DNA of 64,000 bases from Radiobacillus kanasensis (lineage in GTDB: Bacteria; Bacillota; Bacilli; Bacillales; Amphibacillaceae), in the NCBI RefSeq assembly GCF_021049245.1, contig NZ_CP088021.1:1-64000 (forward strand), written 5' to 3'. A program made the position numbers and the translations under genes. Positions 26,400 to 36,060 of the stretch are shown in pieces; position 1 is the first letter of the stretch, and each line of letters opens with the position of its first letter. Below the pieces are notes generated by a model. That model searched no databases. It saw nothing but the letters and a program-made list of their open reading frames with translations, and was not told the DNA's origin.

Positions 26400-27353
26400 A
26401 TGTCATCGGGTTATAAAGATTCGTCGCTAAAGGTATTTTCATTAAATTCAAATCAGGAGTTAGCCAAAGAGATTGCTAGTCATATCGGAACAGATTTAGG
26501 AAAGTGCTCCGTTACCACTTTCAGTGATGGGGAAGTGCAAATTAATATCGAAGAAAGTGTACGTGGTTGTGACGTATATGTGGTTCAGTCTACTTCTGAG
26601 CCTGTAAACCAGCATATGATGGAACTCCTTATCATGATTGATGCGTTGAAACGTGCATCTGCAAGTTCTATCAACATTGTAATGCCTTATTATGGGTATG
26701 CTCGTCAGGACCGAAAAGCTCGTGCTAGAGAACCAATCACAGCCAAGCTTGTAGCAGACCTGCTGCAAACAGCTGGAGCAAATAGAGTAATCACGCTAGA
26801 TTTACACGCTCCGCAGATTCAAGGTTTCTTTGATATTCCAGTTGATCAGTTAGTAGGGGTACCTATTTTAGCAGAATACTTCCTGAAGAAAGATTTAAAG
26901 GATATTGTCGTTGTATCTCCTGACCATGGTGGAGTAACTCGTGCACGACAAATGGCGGATCGATTAAAAGCTCCAATTGCTATCATTGATAAGAGAAGAC
27001 CGAAGCCAAATGTTGCGGAAGTCATGAATATCGTAGGGAATATCGAAGGAAAAACAGCCATTTTAATCGATGATATCATTGACACAGCTGGAACGATTAC
27101 GCTTGCTGCTAATGCTTTAATTGAAAATGGTGCAACAGAAGTATTTGCGTGCTGTACACACCCAGTTTTGTCTGGTCCGGCTATCGAACGTATTGAAAAT
27201 TCTAAGATAAAAGAATTAATTGTGACAAATAGTATTGCTTTAAAAGAAGAGAAGAAGACGGACAAGCTAAGTCAGCTATCTGTAGCTCCTTTAATTAGTG
27301 AAGCAATTGTGCGTGTGCATGAACTTCAGTCTGTAAGTATTTTATTCGACTAA
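26400..27353 (+). CDS. prs: Ribose-phosphate pyrophosphokinase
   Basis: 317 residues. It makes PRPP from ribose-5-phosphate and ATP. The PRPP-binding loop is [18 protein letters not shown] (about residues 218-235), the ATP-side segment is [16 protein letters not shown], and the catalytic region is [11 protein letters not shown]. Near-identical to Bacillus Prs. ATG 26400 follows GGAGG at 26386-26390; the 18-codon upstream extension is discarded. PRPP is the effector of PurR and a substrate of Hpt, both encoded in this window. Confidence 0.97.
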   Translation: MSSGYKDSSLKVFSLNSNQELAKEIASHIGTDLGKCSVTTFSDGEVQINIEESVRGCDVYVVQSTSEPVNQHMMELLIMIDALKRASASSINIVMPYYGYARQDRKARAREPITAKLVADLLQTAGANRVITLDLHAPQIQGFFDIPVDQLVGVPILAEYFLKKDLKDIVVVSPDHGGVTRARQMADRLKAPIAIIDKRRPKPNVAEVMNIVGNIEGKTAILIDDIIDTAGTITLAANALIENGATEVFACCTHPVLSGPAIERIENSKIKELIVTNSIALKEEKKTDKLSQLSVAPLISEAIVRVHELQSVSILFD

Positions 27354-27432
27354 AAAAAGAACGCGTGTTTATTTCTGCCAGTTACCGGGAAATATACTTT
27401 AATATAAGTTATTTTCATGGAGGGTGATTATA

Positions 27433-28074
27433 TTGGCAGTCACGTTAAAGGTAGATCATAGAGAGGATTTAAAACAGTCCAACACGAGAAAAATTAGAAA
27501 TAGTGGGTTGATTCCAGCAGTTGTGTATGGAAAGGATAAAGATCCTGTAACGGTTTCTGTTAATAGTTTGGAACTGTTAAAAACGGTAAGAGACGAAGGT
27601 AGAAATGCTATTATCTCTTTAAATGTAAATGGTAGTACGGTAGATGTTATGCTACATGACTATCAAGTAGAACCAATTAAAGGAGAACTTCTACACGCAG
27701 ACTTCTATGTGGTAAATATGTCACAAGAAATGGACGTAGAAGTTGCCATTCATCTAACTGGTGAATCTATTGGAGTGAAAGATGGTGGTGTCCTGCAGCA
27801 GCCTCTTTATAACTTAGCTGTACGAGCTAAGCCAGCGAATATCCCTGAAGAAATTAGTGTGGATGTAACCGACTTAGCGGTTGGGGATAGTATAACAGTA
27901 GGCGATTTGAAGTCTGGTCGTGGTTATGAAATTCAAGAGGATGATAATACGACTGTTGTAACAATCTTGCCACCTGATAGTGGTGCAGAGCAAGATGAAG
28001 TAGAGGCTCCGGAAGAGATTGCTGATGCAGATTCAGAAGCAAGTAATGAGGAAGAAGAAGAAAATAAGGAATAA
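27433..28074 (+). CDS. ctc: Ribosomal protein bL25 / general stress protein Ctc
   Basis: 213 residues. An N-terminal bL25 5S-rRNA-binding domain (about 1-90) is followed by the beta-rich TL5/CTC-specific domain (LTGESIGVKDGGVLQQPLYNLAV) and an acidic tail rich in Glu. Ctc binds 5S rRNA in the ribosome and is stress-induced through sigma-B in B. subtilis. I place the start at TTG 27433, six bases after GGAGGGTG. No clear sigma-B promoter was found in the 80 bases after prs. Confidence 0.9.
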   Translation: MAVTLKVDHREDLKQSNTRKIRNSGLIPAVVYGKDKDPVTVSVNSLELLKTVRDEGRNAIISLNVNGSTVDVMLHDYQVEPIKGELLHADFYVVNMSQEMDVEVAIHLTGESIGVKDGGVLQQPLYNLAVRAKPANIPEEISVDVTDLAVGDSITVGDLKSGRGYEIQEDDNTTVVTILPPDSGAEQDEVEAPEEIADADSEASNEEEEENKE

Positions 28075-28082
28075 CGATAGAA

Positions 28083-28115
28083 CGGGAGCGCGATCTAAGA
28101 GATCGTGCTCTTTTC
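28083..28115 (+). terminator. ctc terminator
   Basis: GAGCGCGATCT and AGATCGTGCTC pair across a three-base loop and are followed by TTTTCTG. Confidence 0.85.
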
Positions 28116-28394
28116 TGCTTGCTTGAGAATTTATGCTCTATTCGCATAGTGTGTTGCTATTTAAATAAATTGCGACGTAACTCTAATTAAATAATTTATT
28201 GAAAGAATGATAAGTGAACCTTGAGACCGCGCTCCGGCAGAATACTCCGCTTTCCGCGGGCACGGCCTCAATCTCCTCAGAAGAAACCCACTTCTTGCGG
28301 GGCTTTCACCTCGTGCTGTTCCCGCAGTCATTCATGTATCGCGAAAACAGCTATACACCACAGAGAATGAAAATAGTTATTGTGTGGCTATACT

Positions 28395-28535
28395 GATGCT
28401 ACGGCTGGATGAGGAAGGTCGAGACTCCTTGGTGCGTGAGAGCCCTACCCGCAGTCTGACTCCTTCGACCACGGTGCATCACAGACTGTTGCTCCTTTTA
28501 AGGGAAGCACTCATGGTAGATTAACCCTATTCTGG
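28395..28535 (+). ncRNA. Predicted IS110 bridge RNA, copy A
   Basis: The outer stem GGTCGA (28417-28422) / TCGACC (28465-28470) encloses GACTCCT (28423-28429) on the 5' side and CCCGCAG (28448-28454) on the 3' side. These match the two halves of the insertion target GACTC-CT-GCGGG (first in sense, second as its reverse complement), both including the core dinucleotide. The second loop surrounds a hairpin (28491-28508). Its 3' side TCATGGTAG (28511-28519) repeats the element's right end plus core, and its 5' side CATCACAGACT (28477-28487) agrees in 8 of 11 positions with the reverse complement of core plus left end. Copy B differs by one base, turning a G.U pair of the hairpin into G-C. RNA ends are estimates. 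Confidence 0.8.
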
Positions 28536-28583
28536 TTGTTGCGCCAGCCTCCATTATTATTTGCCGTAGAAAGGATGTTTTCA

Positions 28584-29807
28584 ATGGATGTAATCATTGA
28601 GAATGCTTGTGGTATGGATGTCCACAAGGATACCATTACCGCTTGTGCCATTACAACAGAAGGAAAGGAGATTGAAACTTTTTCAACTAAAACCATATAT
28701 CTAATTGAGTTGGTGGACTGGGTGAAGAAACATAAGTGTACCCATGTGGCAATGGAAAGTACAAGTGTCTACTGGAAACCCATTGTCAATCTACTAGAAG
28801 CAGAAGATATTGAATATCTAGTTGTGAATGCTCAACACATTAAGGCTGTCCCCGGGCGTAAAACGGATGTGAAAGATGCCGAATGGATAGCCAAATTACT
28901 TCGTCACGGTTTACTTAAAGCTAGTTTTATTCCTGATCGAAACCAGCGAGAATTACGTGAACTTGTTCGTTATCGTCGAAGTATTATTGAAGAGCGTGCC
29001 AGACAATATAATCGGATTCAAAAAGTGTTAGAAGGAGCTAATATCAAACTTGGTTCTGTTGTTTCTGACATTATGGGAGTTTCTGCTCGTGATATGCTTC
29101 GATCCATATCCGAAGGAAATGATGATCTCGAAGAGTTAACAACCTTTGCGAGAGGAGTAATGAAGAAGAAAAAGGATGAATTGAAACTCGCACTTCAAGG
29201 GTATGTTCAAGAACACCAACGGTTCATGATAAAAACGATTCTAGATCATATCGATTTCCTGACGGATCAAATCGATAAACTAGATAAAGAGATAGCGAAA
29301 AGGATGGAAGACTCTCAAGAAGATATAGACCGTTTAGATTCCATTCCTGGTATTGGGAGAAAAATGGCGGAACAAATGCTTGCAGAGCTTGGTACAAATA
29401 TAAAGGAGCAATTTCCTACTGCACCTCAAATGTGTTCATGGGCTGGATTAGTTCCTGGAAATAACCAAAGTGCTGGAAAACGTAAATCATCTAAAACGTT
29501 GAATGGAAACAAGTATCTTAAATCAGCACTGATTGAAGCAGCTCATTCTGTTCGAGGATCCAAAAACTACCTTGGTGCACTTTACCGGCGAACAGCTTCA
29601 CGTAAAGGTAAAAAGCGTGCAGGAATCGTTGTAGCTCATGCGATATTACGAATCTCCTATTATCTCTTAACACGAAAAGAAATGTATGTAGATTTAGGAG
29701 AAGATTACTTCGACAAACAAAGACAACAATCCGTTGTTAAGCATTCACTACGAAGATTAGAGAGTTTAGGTTACACAGTGACAATTGTGGAACCAAAAGT
29801 GTCTTAA
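28584..29807 (+). CDS. IS110-family transposase (RNA-guided recombinase), copy A
   Basis: 407 residues. The N-terminal RuvC-like DEDD domain has Asp12 (GMDVHKD), Glu58 (VAMESTSVYW), Asp95 and Asp98 (KTDVKDAEW). A long coiled region follows, then the C-terminal Transposase_20 part with the helix-hairpin-helix-like SIPGIGRKMAEQMLAELG, the GLVPGNNQSAGKRKSS segment expected to hold the catalytic serine, and GNKYLKSALIEAA. ATG 28584 is chosen, with AGAAAGGA eight bases upstream; an in-frame TTG 48 bases earlier is rejected. All predicted catalytic residues are present, so it is likely active. Members of this family use a bridge RNA encoded in the element. Confidence 0.93.
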   Translation: MDVIIENACGMDVHKDTITACAITTEGKEIETFSTKTIYLIELVDWVKKHKCTHVAMESTSVYWKPIVNLLEAEDIEYLVVNAQHIKAVPGRKTDVKDAEWIAKLLRHGLLKASFIPDRNQRELRELVRYRRSIIEERARQYNRIQKVLEGANIKLGSVVSDIMGVSARDMLRSISEGNDDLEELTTFARGVMKKKKDELKLALQGYVQEHQRFMIKTILDHIDFLTDQIDKLDKEIAKRMEDSQEDIDRLDSIPGIGRKMAEQMLAELGTNIKEQFPTAPQMCSWAGLVPGNNQSAGKRKSSKTLNGNKYLKSALIEAAHSVRGSKNYLGALYRRTASRKGKKRAGIVVAHAILRISYYLLTRKEMYVDLGEDYFDKQRQQSVVKHSLRRLESLGYTVTIVEPKVS

Positions 29808-30154
29808 AATTATTCTCCAACTTCATTAGATCTTAGAATGTGGCGCTCTCCTCAAAAAAACGAATGAGCTGCGTCTACCTTAGTATTGCCATTTTTCCAT
29901 ATATTAGAACCTTATTTTCATGGTAGGAGTCTCCGTATTCTGCCTACGCTAAGTTACTATATTCTAATTAAGTAAAATTTGTAGCCGGAAAAAAACAGAT
30001 GATTAAATACTTGAAATAATTGGGGAAACCTTGTACAAAATCATTAGTCTGATAACATGAATCTCTAACTTAATAAGATTTCAATTTACTTATAATTATT
30101 AAAGAATAATTTTATACATTCGGAAAACTATTCTATGTCAGCTACTTACGGCAT

Positions 30155-30295
30155 GTTGATTGTAGTGGAGGGCTAGTCGACTCCTGTGGAAACAGCACGA
30201 GGTGAAGACCCCACAGTGAGCGATTTTTGCGAGCGAGGAGGCTGAGACCGTGCCCACGGAAAGCGACTGCCCGCAGCGGAAATCAACATCGCGTG
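30155..30295. repeat. Intact type II hairpin module of unit 2
   Basis: Outer arms around GTTGATT and AATCAAC enclose GACTCCTGTGGAAACAG, GAAGACCCCAC, a GAGCGA/GCGAGC pair and GCCCACGGAAAGCGAC. It corresponds to the module split by IS110 copy B, but here the target reads GACTCCTGTGG instead of GACTCCTGCGG. Confidence 0.65.
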
Positions 30296-30544
30296 TATAT
30301 CGAGCAGTTATTAAACGGATGGTTTTTCGTTTAACTTTTTATGTCGCATTTTATATCAACTTTCTATAACTACTAGTAAGACTTGCCTCACCCTAGCAGG
30401 ATAGGTCAATTATTAATTTACGAAGACTAAAGGATGTTTTTAGTCTGTAATCCATCATTGCGGGTGCTTTGGCATTTATCTTTTTTTTATAGCATCGTTA
30501 CGTTACAATAAAAGCAACGACAATCGGAAGAAAGACGTGAAATC

Positions 30545-31102
30545 ATGAAATGTATAGTAGGGCTCGGAAATCCGGGAAAACGATTTGCTGATACACGCCA
30601 TAACATAGGATTTATGGTCGTGGATGAGCTTATAAAACGACATCAATTATCATTGGATAAAAAGAAATTCCATGGGCAATATACGACCCATGTCATAGAA
30701 GGGGAAAAAATCATCTTCCTCGAACCATTAACATATATGAACCTATCGGGCGAATCTGTCCGTCCATTAATCGACTTTTATAACATCGAACCGGAAGATA
30801 TAGTGGTTATCTATGATGATTTAGATTTACCGAATGGCAAGATTCGTTTAAGACAAAAAGGCAGCCATGGAGGTCATAATGGCATTCGCTCTATTATTGA
30901 CCATTTAGGGACAAAAGAATTCAAGCGTATTCGTGTTGGGATTGGAAGACCAACTACACCTCAACCGGTTCCTAATTTTGTTACAGAACCTTTTTCAAAA
31001 GAGGAATGGGTGCTGGCAAGCGAGGGCATCGAAAAAGCAGCAGATGCTTGTGAAGCATGGTTTACCAAACCCTTTGAACAAGTCATGAATGAATTTAATT
31101 AA
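30545..31102 (+). CDS. pth: Peptidyl-tRNA hydrolase
   Basis: 185 residues. It recycles peptidyl-tRNAs that fall off the ribosome. It begins [22 protein letters not shown], containing the catalytic His of the RHNIG motif, with Asn in PLTYMNLSG and the [23 protein letters not shown] segment all in place. Length is normal. The gene is called spoVC in B. subtilis because an allele blocks coat formation. It precedes fin and mfd, as there. Confidence 0.96.
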   Translation: MKCIVGLGNPGKRFADTRHNIGFMVVDELIKRHQLSLDKKKFHGQYTTHVIEGEKIIFLEPLTYMNLSGESVRPLIDFYNIEPEDIVVIYDDLDLPNGKIRLRQKGSHGGHNGIRSIIDHLGTKEFKRIRVGIGRPTTPQPVPNFVTEPFSKEEWVLASEGIEKAADACEAWFTKPFEQVMNEFN

Positions 31103-31160
31103 AACCGCATACATTGAAAGAACCTAAGGAGTTCAACGACTGACCTGATAAGGATGAAAA

Positions 31161-31190
31161 GTATAGAAAAAAACCTTTTCGGACAAACTG
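31161..31190 (+). promoter_or_regulatory. sigma-F-type promoter of fin
   Basis: GTATA (31161-31165), 15 bases, then GGACAAACTG (31181-31190) agrees with the sigma-F/sigma-G pattern except at the last base. fin of B. subtilis is a forespore gene, so the context fits. Confidence 0.65.
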
Positions 31191-31226
31191 ATAAAAGAAT
31201 TAAGTTTCGTTCGAGGAGGAAATACA

Positions 31227-31457
31227 TTGTCTTTGATTTATACATGTAATCATTGCGGAAATAACGTAGGAGAATTACATCAAAAAGTAGTCGATACGCA
31301 ATCCTTAGGATGGCACGAACTATCGGAACAGGAAAAACGGGAAATGATCCAGTATCAGGATAATGGAGATATCCATGTCAAGACAATCTGTGAAAACTGC
31401 CAAGAATCGTTAGACCATAATCCTCACTATCATGAATTAGACTATTTTATCCAATAA
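31227..31457 (+). CDS. fin: Anti-sigma-F factor Fin (YabK)
   Basis: 76 residues with two zinc-type pairs, CNHCG near residue 7 and CENC near residue 57, and the conserved ending LDHNPHYHELDYFIQ. Fin binds core RNA polymerase and displaces sigma-F, helping the forespore move to sigma-G. The start codon is TTG 31227 after GAGGAGG. A terminator hairpin follows within 15 bases. Confidence 0.93.
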   Translation: MSLIYTCNHCGNNVGELHQKVVDTQSLGWHELSEQEKREMIQYQDNGDIHVKTICENCQESLDHNPHYHELDYFIQ

Positions 31458-31469
31458 ATAAGTAGCATT

Positions 31470-31500
31470 AAGCTTTGGGTTATGACCAAAGCATTTTTGC
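31470..31500 (+). terminator. fin terminator
   Basis: GCTTTGG and CCAAAGC pair across a seven-base loop and are followed by ATTTTTG. The rest up to mfd (31701) shows no gene. Confidence 0.75.
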
Positions 31501-31700
31501 ACTTTCAGAGTTTATATCCTGACAGTGAAAAAGTCTATTTGACTTAGGGTAAAATCAACTAGGTCTCACCAAGTTTTCTATTATTGGATTGGACACAACA
31601 AGAACCTTCATGGATTATAATCTAAATCCAGTAAGATCATCCGGGTAAAATGTTCCACTCAACTTAGCAAGAGGTTGTACGTCAGGGGGAAACATAAAAA

Positions 31701-34700
31701 ATGCAAGGCATAAAAGACTACTTAAAATCAAAAGAAGATATAGATTCCATTATAACGGGGGTCTCTAGTGGCTTATCCGAACAGCTTGTTTCAGGCTTAT
31801 CGGGTTCTGCCAGAGGGACGCTCGCATCTTTAATTAGTGAATCTTTGAACAAACCAATCTTATTAGTGACGCATCAATTGATGCAGGCACAGCAGCTTTA
31901 TGAGGATCTAAGTGAAATCTCTTCCAAATCAAATGTATTTTTGTATCCAGTGAATGAATTAATGGCTTCCGAGATTGCCATTGCAAGTCCAGAGCTTAGA
32001 AGTCAGCGGATTGACGCTTTGACTCAATGGTTAAGCCAAGACGCGGGTATTTTAATCGCCCCTGTGGCAGCGCTAAAAAGAATTCTACCACCTGCGTCTT
32101 ATTGGAAAAACCACCAAATTTCATTAGAAGTAGGAAAAGATATCGACTTAGAAGGTTCCGTACAAACACTTGTAGAGATGGGCTATGAAAGAGTGGGGAT
32201 GGTGTCTACCCCAGGAGAATTTAGTATTCGTGGTGGAATTATGGACATTTATTCCTTAACGGAGGAAAACCCAATTCGGGTTGAGCTATTTGATACTGAG
32301 ATCGATTCCATTCGTTATTTCGATTCGGAGTCCCAACGCTCTCTTGAGAAGCTATCGGTGGCAACAATTGCTCCAGCAACGGAGATGCTTTTAACCGAAC
32401 AGGATATTGCATCAGGTGCGGATAAGCTGGAAGAGGCTCTGGCCTATTCCTTAAAAAAACTGACGAAGAAGGAAGAGAAAGAGAAGCTCTCTACCTTTAT
32501 TAGTCATGACATCGACCGAATGCGTGAACAAGAGCGATTCCAAGAGATGTACAAGTATGTCCATTTTCTCTATGAAGAGCCTGCTAGTTTATTAGATTAT
32601 CTTCCGAAAGACGGACTGCTTATCTTGGATGAAATGAGCCGCATTCAAGAAACGGCAACGCGTCTAGACCAAGAGGAAGCAGAATGGATGAATGGTCTCC
32701 TTACCAGCCAACATATGGTCCGTGATAACAAGATATCCTTTGACTGGGTAGATGTTTGGTCCAAAATGGAACAGCCTCGACTCTATTTATCCGTCTTCTT
32801 ACGCCATATTCCGAATACCAATCCACAAAACATCGTGAATATTTCTTGTCGGTCTATGCAGCAGTTCCATGGGCAAATGAATTTGCTTCAAAATGAAGTA
32901 AACCGCTGGATGAAGGGCAACTTTTCGGTCCTTATTTTTGCTCCAAACGGAAAGCGTGCGGAAAAGATTCAATCCGTACTTGCGGATTACGATATGGAGG
33001 CGGATATTGCATCGGAAAATGTCACGTTGCCGGTAACAAAACCTACTATCATTCAAGCTCAGATTAGTAGTGGGTATGAGCTTCCAATCCACCGACTTGC
33101 CATTTTGACAGAAAGTGAATTGTTCAAGCAAAGAACCGTTCGACCGAAGCGTAAGCAAAAAATCTCCAATGCGGAGCGAATTAAGAGCTACCAGGAGTTA
33201 AAGGTCGGCGACTATGTTGTTCATGCAAACCACGGGATTGGGAAATATTTAGGGATAGAAACTTTGGAAGTAAATGGACTTCATAAAGATTTTATGCTCG
33301 TGAAATATTCGGGAGATGACAAGCTATTTGTACCGATTGATCAAATCGATTTGGTGCAAAAGTACGTTGGTTCCGAAGGGAAAGAACCGAAACTTTATAA
33401 GCTTGGTGGATCCGAATGGAAAAAGGTTAAAAGTAAAGTTCAGTCAACAGTGGAAGATATTGCGGATGACTTGATTAAGCTTTATGCCGAGCGTGAAGCG
33501 ACAGTGGGCTATGCATTTTCAGAGGATACACTTATGCAGCGTGAATTTGAAGATGCTTTCGCTTATCAAGAAACAGAGGACCAAATTCGATGTATAGAAG
33601 AAATAAAAAAAGATATGGAACGCTCGCGACCGATGGACCGTTTGCTATGTGGCGACGTTGGCTACGGAAAAACGGAGGTTGCCATTCGTGCTGCTTTCAA
33701 AGCGATTACAGATGGAAAACAGGTAGCAATTCTAGTTCCAACTACGATTCTAGCGCAGCAGCATTATGAAACCATTATAGAAAGATTTCAGGACTATCCG
33801 ATTAATGTTGGTTTATTGAGTCGTTTCCGTACACGAAAGCAACAAAAGCAAACGTTAGAGGATTTAAAAAAAGGGTTAGTAGATATCGTAATCGGAACAC
33901 ACCGTTTACTTTCCAAAGATGTGGAGTATAAAAACATCGGATTGCTTATCGTGGATGAAGAGCAACGATTTGGAGTCAAGCATAAGGAAAAAATTAAACA
34001 GCTCAAAACCAATGTAGATGTTTTGACTTTAACGGCAACACCGATTCCAAGAACATTGCATATGTCGATGCTGGGAGTTAGAGATCTATCCGTAATCGAA
34101 ACACCTCCAGAAAACCGATTTCCGATTCAGACTTATGTGTTAGAGTACAATCCTGTATTTCTTCGAGAGGCCATTGAACGGGAAATGGCACGGGGAGGTC
34201 AAGTATTTTTCTTATATAACCGAGTGGATAACATTGAACGAATGGCAGAAGAAATATCAGCTCTTGTAGAGGATGCTAGAGTCACATTTGCACACGGCCA
34301 GATGAATGAATCCGAGCTGGAAAACGTCATGTTTTCTTTCTTAGAAGGGGAATATGATGTGCTAGTGAGTACGACTATTATAGAAACAGGGGTGGACATT
34401 CCGAATGTGAATACCCTCATTGTCTATGATGCCGATCGAATGGGGCTTAGTCAGCTTTATCAGCTAAGAGGACGTGTAGGTCGTTCCAACCGAGTCGCCT
34501 ATGCTTATTTCACGTACCAACCAGATAAAGTGTTAACGGAAGTTGCAGAGAAAAGGTTAGAAGCAATCAAGGAGTTTACGGAATTAGGCTCTGGATTTAA
34601 GATTGCCATGCGTGATTTATCTATACGAGGAGCCGGAAACTTATTAGGTGCTCAACAGCACGGTTTCATTGATTCCGTTGGGTTTGATATGTATTCGCAA

Positions 34701-35240
34701 ATGCTGAAGGATGCTATCGAAGCCCGCAAAGAAGGAAAAACACAAGCGCAGTTGAAGCCTTTTGAAGTGGAGCTTGACCTTGATTTAGATGCCTATATTC
34801 CAGAAACATATATTAGTGATGAAAAACAAAAAATAGATATGTATAAACGGTTCCAAGCAGCGGAAACGCAAGAGGATATCCATGATATTCGAGATGAGAT
34901 GATTGATCGATTTGGAGATTATCCAAATGAGGTTGAAAATCTGTTTCATGTCACTTCTCTAAAAGCTCATGCTAAAAAACAAAGAGTGGAATCGATTAGT
35001 GAAAAGAAACAGAAACTGGAGCTATTAGTAGAAGAGGATGCTAGTCAATCCATCGACGGAGCAAAGTTATTTGAGTATGCCAATAAATATGGCAGAATGG
35101 TTCAGCTAGGTACGGATAATCGAAAACTAAAGGTCGTTTTCCAATGGGATAAAAAGTCCTATCTCAACCGTTACGATATTACGGAAGAATTTATTGCTGA
35201 ACTGCAAAACATGAGGCGAGAGGAAGCTTTGTCCAACTAG
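31701..35240 (+). CDS. mfd: Transcription-repair coupling factor Mfd
   Basis: 1179 residues, the full family length. N-terminal UvrB-like domains (1-350) are followed by the RNA-polymerase-interacting CarD-like domain (about 490-560: LKVGDYVVHANHGIGKYLGIE). The RecG-like helicase core has Walker A GDVGYGKTEVA (about 651), DEEQ (Walker B), LTATPIPRT and QLRGRVGRS, and the C-terminal TRCF domain ends the protein. Mfd pushes stalled RNA polymerase off lesions and recruits UvrA. It is followed by spoVT. Confidence 0.97.
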   Translation: MQGIKDYLKSKEDIDSIITGVSSGLSEQLVSGLSGSARGTLASLISESLNKPILLVTHQLMQAQQLYEDLSEISSKSNVFLYPVNELMASEIAIASPELRSQRIDALTQWLSQDAGILIAPVAALKRILPPASYWKNHQISLEVGKDIDLEGSVQTLVEMGYERVGMVSTPGEFSIRGGIMDIYSLTEENPIRVELFDTEIDSIRYFDSESQRSLEKLSVATIAPATEMLLTEQDIASGADKLEEALAYSLKKLTKKEEKEKLSTFISHDIDRMREQERFQEMYKYVHFLYEEPASLLDYLPKDGLLILDEMSRIQETATRLDQEEAEWMNGLLTSQHMVRDNKISFDWVDVWSKMEQPRLYLSVFLRHIPNTNPQNIVNISCRSMQQFHGQMNLLQNEVNRWMKGNFSVLIFAPNGKRAEKIQSVLADYDMEADIASENVTLPVTKPTIIQAQISSGYELPIHRLAILTESELFKQRTVRPKRKQKISNAERIKSYQELKVGDYVVHANHGIGKYLGIETLEVNGLHKDFMLVKYSGDDKLFVPIDQIDLVQKYVGSEGKEPKLYKLGGSEWKKVKSKVQSTVEDIADDLIKLYAEREATVGYAFSEDTLMQREFEDAFAYQETEDQIRCIEEIKKDMERSRPMDRLLCGDVGYGKTEVAIRAAFKAITDGKQVAILVPTTILAQQHYETIIERFQDYPINVGLLSRFRTRKQQKQTLEDLKKGLVDIVIGTHRLLSKDVEYKNIGLLIVDEEQRFGVKHKEKIKQLKTNVDVLTLTATPIPRTLHMSMLGVRDLSVIETPPENRFPIQTYVLEYNPVFLREAIEREMARGGQVFFLYNRVDNIERMAEEISALVEDARVTFAHGQMNESELENVMFSFLEGEYDVLVSTTIIETGVDIPNVNTLIVYDADRMGLSQLYQLRGRVGRSNRVAYAYFTYQPDKVLTEVAEKRLEAIKEFTELGSGFKIAMRDLSIRGAGNLLGAQQHGFIDSVGFDMYSQMLKDAIEARKEGKTQAQLKPFEVELDLDLDAYIPETYISDEKQKIDMYKRFQAAETQEDIHDIRDEMIDRFGDYPNEVENLFHVTSLKAHAKKQRVESISEKKQKLELLVEEDASQSIDGAKLFEYANKYGRMVQLGTDNRKLKVVFQWDKKSYLNRYDITEEFIAELQNMRREEALSN

Positions 35241-35266
35241 AAGTGGATGAAAAATGTAGCAAAAAT

Positions 35267-35295
35267 GTATAGTTCTCACGAGGTAACCCATACTA
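35267..35295 (+). promoter_or_regulatory. sigma-G promoter of spoVT
   Basis: GTATA (35267-35271), a 17-base spacer, and CATACTA (35289-35295) give a close match to the forespore sigma-G pattern (GnATR, 17-18 bp, CATnMTA). It lies about 90 bases before spoVT, a known sigma-G gene in B. subtilis. Confidence 0.7.
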
Positions 35296-35387
35296 GAAAC
35301 ACAACTGGTTATTTCTTCTTCCCTTTTATGAACGTGGAAGGACTGCCAGACAGAAAGATCATCAAAGAAAGTGAGGCTACACAGATT

Positions 35388-35924
35388 ATGAAAGCAACAG
35401 GAATTGTACGTCGAATTGATGATTTGGGTAGAGTAGTTATCCCGAAAGAAATAAGAAGAACCCTACGCATCCGAGAAGGAGATCCATTAGAAATTTTTGT
35501 AGACAGAGAAGGGGAAGTTATTTTAAAGAAATACTCTCCAATTAGTGAACTAGGTGACTTTGCGAAGGAATATGCGGACGCATTATTTGATTCGCTCGGT
35601 TCACCAGTTCTTATATGTGATCGTGATGAATTTATTGCCGTTTCAGGCGAATCTAAGAAAGAATACTTAGGTAAAAGCATAGGTAAAATCATGGAAAAGG
35701 CGATGGATGACCGTTCCATTATTACTGAATCCGATGAATCCATGCTCGAAATTGTAGACGGGAATGAAGAAAAAATTGGATCTTACGTCGTAAGCCCGAT
35801 AGTGGCAAACGGGGATCCAATTGGATGCGTGATGATATTATCAAAAGACGATAAGAAATTAAGTGCTGTCGAGCATAAAGCAGTAGAAACTGCTGCAAGC
35901 TTTCTAGCTAGACAAATGGAATAA
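35388..35924 (+). CDS. spoVT: Forespore transcription regulator SpoVT
   Basis: 178 residues. The N-terminal AbrB-like swapped hairpin (MKATGIVRRIDDLGRVVIPK) is followed by a C-terminal GAF-like domain (about 55-178, GSPVLICDRDEFIAVSGE, ending ETAASFLARQME). SpoVT tunes sigma-G-dependent genes in the forespore and affects germination. The 47 in-frame codons upstream of ATG 35388 overlap the sigma-G promoter and are not homologous, so they are dropped. Confidence 0.95.
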   Translation: MKATGIVRRIDDLGRVVIPKEIRRTLRIREGDPLEIFVDREGEVILKKYSPISELGDFAKEYADALFDSLGSPVLICDRDEFIAVSGESKKEYLGKSIGKIMEKAMDDRSIITESDESMLEIVDGNEEKIGSYVVSPIVANGDPIGCVMILSKDDKKLSAVEHKAVETAASFLARQME

Positions 35925-35937
35925 GGAAAAAAGATAA

Positions 35938-35992
35938 GGGCTAAACCTTTGGTAGTGAAAGCTTCCGGAGGTTTAGCCCTTTTTTTCTTTTC
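35938..35992 (+). terminator. spoVT terminator
   Basis: GGGCTAAACCT and AGGTTTAGCCC form an 11-bp stem followed by TTTTTTTCTTTTC. Confidence 0.9.
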
Positions 35993-36060
35993 TTCCAATC
36001 TGAAGTGCGATATACTTGTGGGCATGTAAACGGATTTGTAAGAAAAAAGGGTGCGGTGAA

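Larger units (their letters stand above)
28328..29924 (+). mobile_element. IS110-family insertion sequence, copy A (1597 bp)
   Basis: The ends were found by comparing the two copies in the window: identity runs from TCATTCATG at the left to TTCATGGT at the right and then stops. AG flanks both ends (28326-28327 and 29925-29926), consistent with a core dinucleotide and no longer target duplication or terminal inverted repeats, as is usual for IS110. Before the transposase there are 256 non-coding bases and after it 117, so the long non-coding end is the 5' one, as in the IS110 rather than the IS1111 group. The host sequence is a dispersed repeat module. Confidence 0.92.
28160..30359. repeat. 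Composite TIR repeat (unit 2) split by an IS110 element
   Basis: The left end (GCGACGTAAC at 28172-28181 with an AT-rich flank) and the right end GTCGCATTTTATATCAA (ending 30359) are the inverted ends found in units 1 and 3. Without the IS110 and its duplicated dinucleotide the unit would be about 601 bp. Module I (28228-28327 plus 29925-29951) is cut by the insertion. Module II (about 30155-30290) is intact, with outer arms GTTGATT / AATCAAC. Between them 29952-30154 is AT-rich and empty. The whole stretch between ctc and pth holds no gene apart from the transposase. Confidence 0.75.

Noticed and set aside
28214..28396. 60-codon frame before IS110 copy A
   Set aside because: It runs from the repeat module across the IS boundary, so it cannot be an ancestral gene. 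The frames at 46325-46510 and 48221-48406 are the same kind of artefact.
35247..35387. N-terminal extension of SpoVT
   Set aside because: It covers the sigma-G promoter and would precede the fixed MKATGIVRRIDD start of the family.
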